Positions 1 to 6,720 of a DNA stretch of 9,527 nt are shown piece after piece. Where the stretch lies: NCBI GenBank assembly GCA_003447785.1, contig DLYJ01000203.1:1-9527 (forward strand), in the 5' to 3' direction. This DNA comes from Treponema sp. (GTDB lineage Bacteria; Spirochaetota; Spirochaetia; Treponematales; Treponemataceae). Both the position numbers and the translations under genes were made by a program. Position 1 is the first letter of the stretch, and each line of letters begins with the position of its first letter. Under the pieces are notes generated by a model. The model made no database searches and was not told where the DNA came from. It worked only from the letters and a program-made list of their open reading frames with translations.

Positions 1-1125
1 CGCGAAAACGAAGGCGACATGATTTGTGCCGCTCAGTTTGCAACTCCCGAAAATCTCAACATGATGGCTTCTTACGGCAAGGGCCTGATCTGTATGCCTG
101 TGAGCCAGGAATATGCCGACAGACTCGGCCTTTATCCCATGGTAACAAAAAATACTGACAACCACGAAACTGCCTTTACCGTAAGCATCGATCATAATTC
201 AACCACAACCGGAATCAGCGCATTTGAACGCTCAGTCACGGCTTTGAAGTGCACCGATGAAAATTCAAGACCGGAAGAATTTAGAAGACCTGGCCATATG
301 TTTCCGCTGATTGCAAAAAAGGGCGGGGTGCTTGTCCGAAACGGCCACACTGAAGCAACCGTGGACCTCTGCCGTCTGGCAGGCTTAAAGGAAATCGGGC
401 TTTGCTGCGAAATAATGGAAGACGACGGCACGATGATGAAAAAGGACAATTTGTTCAAGCTTGCAGAAAAGTTTGACCTTAAATTCATCACGATTAAGGC
501 GCTTCAGGATTATTGCCGCGTAAACGAAAAACACGTGGTAATGGAAGCAAAGGCAAAACTTCCCACTGACTATGGTGAATTTGACATTTACGGCTACGTC
601 AACGACATCACGGGCGAACATCATGTTGCCCTCGTAAAAGGTGATCTGGGTGACGGCGAAAACGTTCTCTGCCGGGTTCACAGCGAGTGTCTGACTGGGG
701 ACGTTTTTGGAAGCTGCCGTTGTGACTGCGGACCTCAGCTTCATGCGGCCTTAAAGCGCGTTCAGGCAGAAGGCCGCGGGGTCATTCTGTACATGCGTCA
801 GGAAGGCCGGGGAATCGGTCTTATTAATAAGCTTAAGGCCTATAAACTTCAGGAAGAGGGTCTGGACACCGTGGATGCAAATATTAAACTTGGTTTTGCT
901 CCGGACCTCCGGGAATACTGGATCGGAGCCCAGATTCTGTGGGACCTTGGAGTTAAGTCACTGCGCCTTCTGACCAACAATCCGGATAAGGTTTACGGCC
1001 TTGACGGCTTTGGCCTTAAAGTGACCCGGCGGGAAAGCATCGAAATCCCGAGCCAGAAGTTTGACGCGTTTTATCTTCGCACAAAGCGTGACCGCATGGG
1101 CCACATTTTTACAGAAAAATTGTAA
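1..1125 (+). CDS. ribBA: Bifunctional 3,4-dihydroxy-2-butanone 4-phosphate synthase / GTP cyclohydrolase II (5' partial)
   Basis: This gene starts the riboflavin pathway from both sides: the N-terminal half makes dihydroxybutanone phosphate from ribulose 5-phosphate, and the C-terminal half opens GTP to the diaminopyrimidine precursor. The reading frame is open from base 1, which already encodes the RENEGD metal-binding motif, so the true start lies upstream. The ATG at 19 is internal. Roughly 25-35 residues are missing compared with typical RibBA. Numbering from base 1, the RibB half (about 1-178) keeps TTTGISA at 68-74 and the catalytic-site motif GHTEAT at 115-120. The RibA half (about 180-374) keeps zinc ligands C230, C241 and C243, then RQEGRG at 266-271, Y281, and the D302/R304 pair expected in the active site. 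Both halves therefore look intact. ribH follows after 37 bases on the same strand, so this is the distal part of a rib operon. Any FMN riboswitch or ribD/ribE would lie upstream of the window. Confidence 0.96.
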   Translation, partial: RENEGDMICAAQFATPENLNMMASYGKGLICMPVSQEYADRLGLYPMVTKNTDNHETAFTVSIDHNSTTTGISAFERSVTALKCTDENSRPEEFRRPGHMFPLIAKKGGVLVRNGHTEATVDLCRLAGLKEIGLCCEIMEDDGTMMKKDNLFKLAEKFDLKFITIKALQDYCRVNEKHVVMEAKAKLPTDYGEFDIYGYVNDITGEHHVALVKGDLGDGENVLCRVHSECLTGDVFGSCRCDCGPQLHAALKRVQAEGRGVILYMRQEGRGIGLINKLKAYKLQEEGLDTVDANIKLGFAPDLREYWIGAQILWDLGVKSLRLLTNNPDKVYGLDGFGLKVTRRESIEIPSQKFDAFYLRTKRDRMGHIFTEKL

Positions 1126-1162
1126 ACCATCTCCGCTGACGCGGGGTTTCACTGGAGGTTAT

Positions 1163-1627
1163 ATGAATAAAATTGAAGGAAAACTGGTTGCTAAAGACGG
1201 CATGCGTGTTGCAATTGTGGCAAGCCGCTTTAACGAAATCATTGTAAACAAACTGCTTGGCGGCGCCGTGGACGGTCTGGTGCGCCACGGGGTTGAAGAA
1301 GACAATATCACCACCATCTGGGTGCCGGGCGCTTTTGAAATTCCGCTCATCTGCGACCGTCTTGCATCAAGCAAAAAGTACGACGCTGTTATTGCCGTAG
1401 GTGCCGTTATCCGCGGTTCAACAACTCACTACGACTATGTTTGTGCAGAAGTAAGCAAGGGCGTGGCTCAGGCTTCCCTTAAAAACGGTGTGCCTGTTCT
1501 GTTCGGCGTTATCACAACAGAAAACATCGAACAGGCTATCGAACGGGCAGGTTCAAAAGCCGGCAACAAGGGCTATGACTGTGCCCTGGGTGCCATCGAA
1601 ATGGCAAACATCATGGCACAGATTTAA
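1163..1627 (+). CDS. ribH: 6,7-dimethyl-8-ribityllumazine synthase
   Basis: Lumazine synthase condenses the RibA-derived ribitylamino-pyrimidinedione with the RibB product to give 6,7-dimethyl-8-ribityllumazine, the substrate of riboflavin synthase. The 154-residue length is normal for the family. Visible landmarks are SRFNE at 21-25, the substrate loop VPGAFEIP at 54-61, the phosphate-binding [13 protein letters not shown] at 80-92 with the expected catalytic H89, and ERAG at 127-130 with the conserved R128. The ATG at 1163 was chosen because GGAGG at 1154-1158 precedes it. A longer in-frame start at 1061 would lie inside ribBA and has no support. It is the last gene on this strand before a convergent gene, so it probably ends the rib operon. 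No classical intrinsic terminator is visible in the 17 bases after its stop. Confidence 0.96.
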   Translation: MNKIEGKLVAKDGMRVAIVASRFNEIIVNKLLGGAVDGLVRHGVEEDNITTIWVPGAFEIPLICDRLASSKKYDAVIAVGAVIRGSTTHYDYVCAEVSKGVAQASLKNGVPVLFGVITTENIEQAIERAGSKAGNKGYDCALGAIEMANIMAQI

Positions 1628-1644
1628 GTTTTTGCGCGAATCAA

Positions 1645-2820
1645 TTAAATAGTATCCAGTGCGTTTTTAATTCGTATTAGCGCTTCTTCCAGTAATGGTC
1701 TTGGAGTTGCGATGTTGATACGCTGATATCCTTCGCCTTCAAGTCCGAACATTGTTCCCCTGTCCAGCCAGACTTTGGCCTTATTTACAATCAGATCATC
1801 AAGCTCGCTGTCACTCAGTCCGTATTCATTAAAACCGAGCCAGATAAGATATGTTCCTTCCGGTTCGATTAAATGAACCTTTGGAAGGTTTTTGGCAAGG
1901 TAATCCCGTACAAAATCAAGATTGCTTTTGAGATGCTGTTTTAATTCAGTCAGCCATTCAAGTCCTTTTTCGTAGGCGGCTTGGGTTGCTGTAAATCCCA
2001 TTAAGCTCGGCTCGTCGTAGCCTGTTTTATCCCGCTCATCGTTGAACTTTTTTTTGAGGGAAGGGTTTTTAATAAAACATGTAGAGAACTGAAGCCCTGC
2101 AAGGTTAAAGGTTTTGCTTGCAGAAGTTGCGACAATGCTCATCCATGCGGCTTCTTCGCTTATGTTTGAATAAACGGTATGTTCATGTCCGTCAAATACA
2201 AAGTCATTGTGAATTTCATCAGAAAAAACGATTACATTGTGGCGCAGACAAATCTCACTGATGCGTTCAAGTTCTGCCCGTGTCCAGACCCGGCCCACCG
2301 GATTGTGCGGGCTGCAGAGAATGAAAAGCTTTACTTCGTTGTCGACGATTTTTTGTTCAAAATCCTTAAAATCGATTTCCCACTTTCCGTCTTTTTCGTA
2401 AAGACTTGAAGTTACGAGATTACGGTTGTTGAATTCAATCATATTTTTAAACGGATAATACACTGGGGTTTGTATCAAAACTGATTCCCCTTCTTTTGTA
2501 AATGCCTTGATTGCACAGGCAATTGCAAAAACAACGCCCGGTGTGGTGACTATCCATCTTCTGTCCACATTAAAGTTATGTTCACGTTTTTGCCAGTTGA
2601 TTACGCTGTCGTAAAACTCTTTACCCGGGACCGAGTAGCCAAAGATTCCGTGGTCAACTCTTGCACGAAGTGCGTCAGTGATACATGGGGCGGTAGGAAA
2701 ATCCATGTCGGCAACCCACAGACTCAACACGTCGGCCGGTTTACCGCGTTGAACGGCGAGGTCGTATTTTATTGCATTTGTACCGTGGCGATCTGTGATT
2801 TTGTTAAAGTCGAATTTCAT
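1645..2820 (-). CDS. patB: PatB/MalY-family PLP-dependent C-S lyase or aminotransferase (cystalysin-like)
   Basis: This is a fold-type I PLP enzyme of the PatB/MalY group, whose members cleave cystathionine or cysteine (C-S beta-lyase) and sometimes transaminate. Treponema denticola cystalysin belongs to the same family. The 391-residue length fits. Landmarks: LWVADMDF at 34-41, HGIFGY at 57-62, TPVYYPF at 118-124, CSPHNPVGRVW at 169-179 with N173, SDEIH at 200-204 with the PLP-ring aspartate D201, the PLP Schiff-base lysine K236 in SASKTFNLAG, and the carboxylate-binding arginine probably R367 in QRIN. The ATG at 2820 was preferred over a TTG at 2832 because the GAGGAAG ribosome-binding site (plus-strand 2824-2830) lies between them and overlaps the TTG region. 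It runs opposite to both flanking operons and has its own promoter. The exact substrate cannot be read from sequence, and a role in cysteine or methionine sulfur metabolism is the likeliest. Confidence 0.9.
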   Translation of the reverse strand: MKFDFNKITDRHGTNAIKYDLAVQRGKPADVLSLWVADMDFPTAPCITDALRARVDHGIFGYSVPGKEFYDSVINWQKREHNFNVDRRWIVTTPGVVFAIACAIKAFTKEGESVLIQTPVYYPFKNMIEFNNRNLVTSSLYEKDGKWEIDFKDFEQKIVDNEVKLFILCSPHNPVGRVWTRAELERISEICLRHNVIVFSDEIHNDFVFDGHEHTVYSNISEEAAWMSIVATSASKTFNLAGLQFSTCFIKNPSLKKKFNDERDKTGYDEPSLMGFTATQAAYEKGLEWLTELKQHLKSNLDFVRDYLAKNLPKVHLIEPEGTYLIWLGFNEYGLSDSELDDLIVNKAKVWLDRGTMFGLEGEGYQRINIATPRPLLEEALIRIKNALDTI

Positions 2821-2885
2821 GGACTTCCTCAAGGCGTTATATTGATATGTGAATTTATAAACCTGCTAAAATGACAGATAGGGGT

Positions 2886-2914
2886 ATTATTACGAGATTA
2901 ACCTACTGTGTCAA
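2886..2914 (-). promoter_or_regulatory. Sigma-70-type promoter of the patB-like gene
   Basis: Read on the minus strand, a perfect -35 hexamer TTGACA (plus 2909-2914) is followed by a 17-base spacer and AATAAT (plus 2886-2891), one mismatch from the -10 consensus. Transcription would start near 2879, leaving a leader of about 59 bases before the ATG at 2820. A 5-base inverted repeat brackets the -35 box. Confidence 0.7.
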
Positions 2915-2919
2915 TAGGT
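2901..2919. repeat. Inverted repeat over the -35 box of the patB-like promoter
   Basis: ACCTA at 2901-2905 and TAGGT at 2915-2919 form a perfect 5-base inverted repeat separated by nine bases that contain most of the TTGACA element. The placement suits a repressor operator, but the arms are short and no regulator is encoded nearby, so this is a candidate only. Confidence 0.35.
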
Positions 2920-2955
2920 AAACAAAAACTTCATATTCATTCAGAGGTACACAGA

Positions 2956-2994
2956 ATGGCAGCAGATGAAGAGATACTTTATCGCGTCTTCTGA
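2956..2994 (+). CDS. Possible 12-codon mini-ORF (leader peptide or gene remnant)
   Basis: An ATG at 2956 is preceded by AGAGG at 2943-2947 with 8-base spacing, a good ribosome-binding layout, and encodes MAADEEILYRVF before a TGA at 2992-2994. The same frame stays open for 37 more codons after the TGA, to a TAA at 3106-3108. It overlaps the stem-loop at 2958-3001. It could be a leader peptide, the start of a decayed gene, or chance. I do not recognise the peptide, and its codons cannot be tested at this length. Confidence 0.2.
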   Translation: MAADEEILYRVF

Positions 2995-3001
2995 CTCTGC
3001 C
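2958..3001 (+). other. Imperfect stem-loop in the intergenic region
   Basis: GGCAG (2958-2962) pairs with CTGCC (2997-3001). CAGA (2963-2966) then pairs with TCTG (2990-2993), and AGA (2970-2972) with TCT (2987-2989), giving about 12 pairs with a three-base bulge on each arm and a 14-base loop. No U-run follows, so it is not a classical terminator. It could be part of a small RNA or a leader structure. Energy was not calculated. Confidence 0.35.
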
Positions 3002-3069
3002 TGCCAGATGCCTCGGGTATGGCGCAAATAAGCTTTCCGTGGAAATTTAAGTTACTTTTTGGAGATTTC

Positions 3070-3109
3070 TTGAAATTGCCTTTTAATTTATCTAATATCG
3101 TGTTATAAT
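3070..3109 (+). promoter_or_regulatory. Promoter of the exported-protein operon
   Basis: Two overlapping sigma-70-type solutions are present. TTGAAA (3070-3075), a 17-base spacer and TAATAT (3093-3098) form one. A consensus TATAAT (3104-3109) with an upstream TG one base away (TGTTATAAT, 3101-3109) forms an extended -10 promoter. The second would start transcription near 3116 and give a leader of about 92 bases before the ATG at 3208. Confidence 0.65.
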
Positions 3110-3124
3110 ATTCATTAAAATGCA

Positions 3125-3155
3125 GAATTGTGTGTTTTTTGAAATATAACAATTC
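3125..3155 (+). repeat. Inverted repeat in the leader of the 3208 gene
   Basis: GAATTGT (3125-3131) and ACAATTC (3149-3155) are perfect 7-base inverted arms around a 17-base centre containing six T. It lies in the predicted 5' untranslated leader, so it may act as an RNA hairpin or as a downstream operator. The content is AT-rich, so chance is not excluded. Confidence 0.35.
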
Positions 3156-3168
3156 GTTTTATCAAGCC

Positions 3169-3188
3169 ATTGGCTAAATATTGGCTAA
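3169..3188 (+). repeat. Tandem direct repeat just upstream of the ribosome-binding site
   Basis: ATTGGCTAA occurs at 3169-3177 and again at 3180-3188, a period of 11 bases and so about one helical turn. The first copy is also part of AGCCA-T-TGGCT (3165-3175), a short perfect palindrome. The repeats end five bases before the AGGA ribosome-binding site at 3193-3196, where a bound protein or RNA fold could affect translation. Confidence 0.4.
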
Positions 3189-3207
3189 TTAAAGGAACAG
3201 AAAGTAA

Positions 3208-5079
3208 ATGAAAAAGTTATCAGTTTTTGTAGCAGCTCTCCTGTTATCTGCAAACCTTGCATTCTCTGCAGATATCACATTCCGCTTAACTCCTGGAATC
3301 GCAATTCCGGGTAACAAGGATTATTCAACAGGTTTTGGTGGAACTGCCCAGCTTGACCTGGACCTGTTTGGTCTTCTGACAGTCGGTGTTGAAGGCCTTT
3401 TTACAACATCAAATATTGACGCCCTGAGCCAGTCCGTATACTTTTATGGCGGTGGTGCAGGTCTTGGTTTTTATTTTTATCCTTTATCAAGACTGTACAT
3501 CGGCCTTGGTGGTGCAGGGGGGATCTACCAGTTCTCTACAACCGGTTCCACTGACAGCAAATCCTTTTCTGACATTTATTACCGCGGTTACGGAGAAATC
3601 GGTTACCGCTTTAGCCCGTCGCTCACTGTAAGTGCAAACGGCGGTTACACAAACTTTGCCCTTGTAAAGGAAGGAGACAGTGCCCTTGACCAGATTAACG
3701 TCGGTCTGAGCCTCCGCTATACTGTTCCACTCAGCAAGACTAATTCATCTGACTTTGTAATCAGCAATGACCAGGGAGACGCCGCATTCCCGCTGTTTAT
3801 GAGTGCGTATAAAACCTGTCCGATTACAACAATTACAATCAGAAACAACACCGGTGCCGAAGTTAAAAACGTTCACGTTTCACTCCGTGCAGGCCGTTAC
3901 AGCGCAAGCACCTACGAATCAGCAAACATTAAAAAGATTAAAAAGTACGCTGCTGTAGACATTCCTCTTTACGCAGATTTTTCTCCTGAACTTCTGCGCT
4001 TTACGGAAAACGGCAAAATCCTTTGTGAACTCATCATTGATTATGAATTTCTGGGTAAAAAACAGCAGGCAATCCAGAACCTTGCCCTGTCCGTTTACAA
4101 CCGCAACGCATACAGCTGGTCTGATTCAACAGCATTGAGCTGCTTTATCTCACCTGATACTCCTGAAATTCTTGAAATTTCAAAATACATCGCAGGTATT
4201 GCCCGCAATAACTTCTTTACCGGCATGAACCGCAACGTTCAGATGGCTGCCGCAATGATGGAAGCCCTCCGCATTTCTGGCATCAAGTACAGCGATGACA
4301 AACTTACACCATATGTTCAGTTCCACAACTCGGAAGAACTGGACAGTATCAAGTATCCTCTTCAGACTATAAACACTTTGAGCGGTGACTATGATGAACT
4401 TGGTATTCTTCTCGCAAGCTGTCTTGAATCAGTTGGTGTTGCCACAGGTTACCTTCCTCTTGATGATGACTTTATCGTTCTCGTAGCTACAGGAACTAAA
4501 CCTGGTACAGAAGAAAACCTCTTTGCAAATCCAAAGGGCTGTCTCACTGATGAATCAACTGTTTACTTTGGACTTTCAATGGCAAACTTCAGCAAGGGCT
4601 TTACAAAGAGCCGTGAAATTGCCGCAAAGAAAATCCAGGCAGTTCTTGAATCCGAAGATACAAATGCTGAATTTACCGTTGTTCACGCGGCATGGGAAGT
4701 ATACGCCCCTGCAATCTTCAGCGAAAACGGTTCTTACTACGAAAAACCTTCTGCAAAAGCCCTCAACGCCGCTTGTGAAGCTTCTATAAAAGATTACATT
4801 AACAATGACCTTTCTGCAGTTCTTGCCCGGGCACGCAAAACAGGCGACGCAAACAAGGTCGGAATCGCCCTTATGCGTATGGGCCGTTACGCCGAAGCAA
4901 AGGCAGAATTCAGCAAAATGGATACTGTAAAAGCATTAAACAACCTGGCAACTGTTTATATGATTGAAAAGAGCTACAATTCAGCTGCTTCTACTTACAA
5001 ACGCGTTCTTGCAAAAGATCCGGAGAACAAGATAGCACAAAGAGGTCTCGAAAACGCCAATGCTAAACTTGGACTTTAA
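3208..5079 (+). CDS. Exported beta-barrel protein with degenerate transglutaminase-like domain and TPR tail
   Basis: A 623-residue predicted envelope protein of unknown function. It has a Sec signal peptide (MKKLSVFVAALLLSANLAFSA, likely cut before D22). Residues about 22-174 alternate aromatic, Gly and polar residues like a small outer-membrane beta-barrel. About 190-300 is a beta-rich, possibly Ig-like region. About 335-460 aligns with the transglutaminase-like domain of the next gene, sharing NVQMAAA (343-349) and a run from SGDYDEL (392-398) onward. The catalytic Cys, His and acidic positions are Tyr395, Asp421 and Ser457 here, so it is probably not an enzyme. About 548-623 resembles TPR helices (GRYAEAKAEF, then NLATVYMIEKSYNSAASTY), which suggests protein binding. 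The ATG has AGGA at 3193-3196. The paralog starts 15 bases after its stop, so they are very likely co-transcribed. If the barrel call is right, the rest lies in the periplasm. Domain limits are estimates by eye. Confidence 0.85.
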   Translation: MKKLSVFVAALLLSANLAFSADITFRLTPGIAIPGNKDYSTGFGGTAQLDLDLFGLLTVGVEGLFTTSNIDALSQSVYFYGGGAGLGFYFYPLSRLYIGLGGAGGIYQFSTTGSTDSKSFSDIYYRGYGEIGYRFSPSLTVSANGGYTNFALVKEGDSALDQINVGLSLRYTVPLSKTNSSDFVISNDQGDAAFPLFMSAYKTCPITTITIRNNTGAEVKNVHVSLRAGRYSASTYESANIKKIKKYAAVDIPLYADFSPELLRFTENGKILCELIIDYEFLGKKQQAIQNLALSVYNRNAYSWSDSTALSCFISPDTPEILEISKYIAGIARNNFFTGMNRNVQMAAAMMEALRISGIKYSDDKLTPYVQFHNSEELDSIKYPLQTINTLSGDYDELGILLASCLESVGVATGYLPLDDDFIVLVATGTKPGTEENLFANPKGCLTDESTVYFGLSMANFSKGFTKSREIAAKKIQAVLESEDTNAEFTVVHAAWEVYAPAIFSENGSYYEKPSAKALNAACEASIKDYINNDLSAVLARARKTGDANKVGIALMRMGRYAEAKAEFSKMDTVKALNNLATVYMIEKSYNSAASTYKRVLAKDPENKIAQRGLENANAKLGL

Positions 5080-5094
5080 GGTAAGGAGAATTAA

Positions 5095-6666
5095 ATGAAA
5101 AAACTTGTTTTTCTTTTAGCTTTCTTCCTTTCTCTGAGCTGTTCTTTTTGTGCTGATGTAAGTCTCCGTTTAATGGGAGGTTACAATGCAGGTGCCGAAA
5201 CAATGCTTGATACAACTTTTGTCGGCACAGCGGGAATCAGCTTGGCTCCAGTCCGCCTCCGAGGCCGTGATTACATTTTTCTTGGTGCAGAGGGAAGCAT
5301 TATTCCGTGTTCGGCCGTGGGAATTGAATCATTCAATATGACTGATTTTGGACTTAATCTCGGTTACGAAATGACTCTTCTGGACAGACTTACCCTGATT
5401 CTTGAAGGTTATGCTGGAATCTGGCAGTGTCCGGAAGTTCAGATAACCGGTAAAAGTACAAAAATTGAAGGAACTTCAGGCTTGTCTTACGGCGGAAGAT
5501 TTTCTGCCCTGTACAACATCTTCCCTGAACTTTCGGCAGGTGTTTTTGCAGGTTACAAGGATTTTTCTACAGACGGTACTTCATTCATCAAAAATACTCA
5601 GCTTGGTCTTTCTGTAAAATACAGCGTAACAAAAGGTTTGTTCTCTTCTTCTGACGTTTATCTTTCAGAAATTGAACTTGACCCGATCTTCCCTGTATTC
5701 TACAGCCGTTACGACGACCACAAGTTTGGTACGGCAACCTTTGTCAACAACGAAAAGAACGATATTACTTCCGTTGAAGTAAGTGTTTATATTGAACAGT
5801 TTATGACTTCTCCAAGTGTCTGCACGACAATTGACCGTGTAAAACGCGGAGAAACCTTTACTGCCGATTTGACGGCCTTCCTTGACGAAACAATTCTTAC
5901 AACTCTCATGCCTGTAAACTCAGGAGCAAAGATTATTGTTTCCTACAAATCCCTGGGAAAGCGTATTACAAACGAACAGTCCGTTGAACTTACAACCTAC
6001 GGCCGTAACAACATGACCTGGGAAGACGACCGCCGTGCAGCCGCTTTTGTCAGCCCGCGGGATGGTAGTGCAAACTTCTTTGCAAGTTATGTGCGTTCCG
6101 TTGTTAGTGATGAATTCAATTCAACCACTCCGAAAAATGTACAGATGGCAGCAGCGCTCTTTGGTGCGCTCAAGGCTTATGGTATCAACTATGTTGTAGA
6201 CCCGGCTTCTGCTTTCTCTGACAATACAGGTACAACTCAGGTTGACTTCCTTCAGTTTCCGTATCAGACATTGCTCTATCACGGCGGTGACTGTGACGAC
6301 CTTTCAATCCTCAACTGTGCACTTCTTGAATCCCTGGGTATCGACACAGCATTTATCACATGTCCGGGACATATCTTTATCGCATTTGACTCAGGTCTTA
6401 CACCTGATCAGGCAGGTAAGGGCGACTACGTAGTACAGGACGGAAAGGTATGGGTTCCGCTTGAAATTACACTCTGTCAGGACTCATTTGCCCTTGAACG
6501 CTCAACCGCTATGCGTGAGTGGAAAAAGTATCCGAAAGACCGTGCTCTGATTCCATTAAAAGACGCATGGCAGGAATACAACATCGTAGGTATTCCTGAT
6601 TCAAACCCTAAGATTGAAATTCCTTCAAAGGATGAAATCTTAAAGGGCTTTAGAAAGGCATTATAA
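5095..6666 (+). CDS. Exported beta-barrel protein with transglutaminase-like cysteine domain (paralog of the 3208 gene)
   Basis: A 523-residue predicted envelope protein. The signal peptide MKKLVFLLAFFLSLSCSFCA is probably cut before D21, giving a mature start (DVSLRL) that parallels the paralog's DITFRL. Cysteines at the end of the signal leave a lipoprotein alternative open, though no good lipobox is seen. Residues about 21-178 look like a small beta-barrel, about 190-300 is beta-rich, and about 340-460 is transglutaminase-like with GGDCDDL (397-403) giving C400, CPGH (423-426) giving H426, and WVPLEIT (453-459) giving E457 as the likely third residue. Proteins of this superfamily act as cysteine peptidases, amidases or acyltransferases, and which applies here is unknown. 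It lacks the TPR tail of its neighbour. AGGAG at 5084-5088 supports the ATG. It is the second gene of the unit that starts at 3208. Confidence 0.87.
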   Translation: MKKLVFLLAFFLSLSCSFCADVSLRLMGGYNAGAETMLDTTFVGTAGISLAPVRLRGRDYIFLGAEGSIIPCSAVGIESFNMTDFGLNLGYEMTLLDRLTLILEGYAGIWQCPEVQITGKSTKIEGTSGLSYGGRFSALYNIFPELSAGVFAGYKDFSTDGTSFIKNTQLGLSVKYSVTKGLFSSSDVYLSEIELDPIFPVFYSRYDDHKFGTATFVNNEKNDITSVEVSVYIEQFMTSPSVCTTIDRVKRGETFTADLTAFLDETILTTLMPVNSGAKIIVSYKSLGKRITNEQSVELTTYGRNNMTWEDDRRAAAFVSPRDGSANFFASYVRSVVSDEFNSTTPKNVQMAAALFGALKAYGINYVVDPASAFSDNTGTTQVDFLQFPYQTLLYHGGDCDDLSILNCALLESLGIDTAFITCPGHIFIAFDSGLTPDQAGKGDYVVQDGKVWVPLEITLCQDSFALERSTAMREWKKYPKDRALIPLKDAWQEYNIVGIPDSNPKIEIPSKDEILKGFRKAL

Positions 6667-6676
6667 TTTTTTTCAT

Positions 6677-6709
6677 TTTTTTATGAATTCAGTTGGAATT
6701 CATAAAAAA
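6677..6709. repeat. Perfect 14-base inverted repeat overlapping a promoter
   Basis: Arms at 6677-6690 and 6696-6709 are exact reverse complements (TTTTTTATGAATTC and its partner) around the loop AGTTG. In RNA the U-run comes before the stem and the A-run after it, on either strand, which is the reverse of an intrinsic terminator. The right arm and loop contain the -35 element of the promoter at 6693-6720, so an operator is a reasonable alternative to a weak terminator for the upstream operon. Confidence 0.75.
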
Positions 6710-6720
6710 TGATTTATAAT
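6693..6720 (+). promoter_or_regulatory. Promoter of the FecR-like / cyclase pair
   Basis: TTGGAA (6693-6698), a 16-base spacer and a consensus TATAAT (6715-6720) give a good sigma-70-type promoter. Transcription would start near 6727, with GGGGG at 6741-6745 as ribosome-binding site for the ATG at 6753. This implies the FecR-like and cyclase genes can be expressed independently of the paralog pair upstream. Confidence 0.7.

Larger units (their letters stand above)
2821..3207. other. Divergent intergenic region between the patB-like gene and the exported-protein operon
   Basis: These 387 bases contain no recognisable full-length gene on either strand. They hold the minus-strand promoter of the patB-like gene (2886-2914), a 12-codon mini-ORF with a ribosome-binding site (2943-2994) overlapping an imperfect stem-loop (2958-3001), the plus-strand promoter of the 3208 gene (3070-3109), and a leader with an inverted repeat (3125-3155) and a tandem direct repeat (3169-3188). 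The segment 2930-3060 looks richer in G+C than the AT-rich promoter stretch after it. No tRNA, known riboswitch or transposon remnant was recognised. Confidence 0.7.

Noticed and set aside
19..21. ATG at 19 as the start of ribBA
   Set aside because: The frame is open to base 1 and encodes RENEGD there, a required part of the RibB active site, so the gene begins upstream of the window.
385..744. Minus-strand reading frame inside ribBA
   Set aside because: It lies wholly opposite a well-conserved gene, has no recognisable domain and no ribosome-binding context, so it is a shadow frame. The same applies to the other opposite-strand or out-of-frame stretches inside the genes listed.
1061..1162. 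Longer ribH starting at 1061
   Set aside because: It would overlap the ribBA coding region, and the added residues do not resemble RibH. The ATG at 1163 has GGAGG just upstream.
2821..2832. TTG start at 2832 for the patB-like gene
   Set aside because: The ribosome-binding site GAGGAAG lies inside this stretch and serves the ATG at 2820.
2940..3060. Signal recognition particle RNA, 5S rRNA or tRNA fragment
   Set aside because: Short resemblances such as GGCAGCAGATGA were seen, but the conserved SRP apical motif, tRNA arms and 5S helices are absent.
2992..3108. TGA at 2992 as a selenocysteine codon with a downstream SECIS hairpin
   Set aside because: Treponemes can use selenocysteine, and a weak GCCA/TGGC pairing follows, but the flanking peptide resembles no selenoprotein and the frame soon runs into AT-rich promoter sequence.
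5137..5155. Lipoprotein signal in the second paralog (SLSC or SFC)
   Set aside because: Neither cysteine has a convincing lipobox, and the paralog has a plain Sec signal with the same mature start. It remains possible in a spirochaete, where lipoboxes are relaxed.
6667..6709. Classical Rho-independent terminator after the second paralog
   Set aside because: The stem is AT-rich and the U-run precedes the stem instead of following it, on both strands. A regulatory palindrome fits as well or better.
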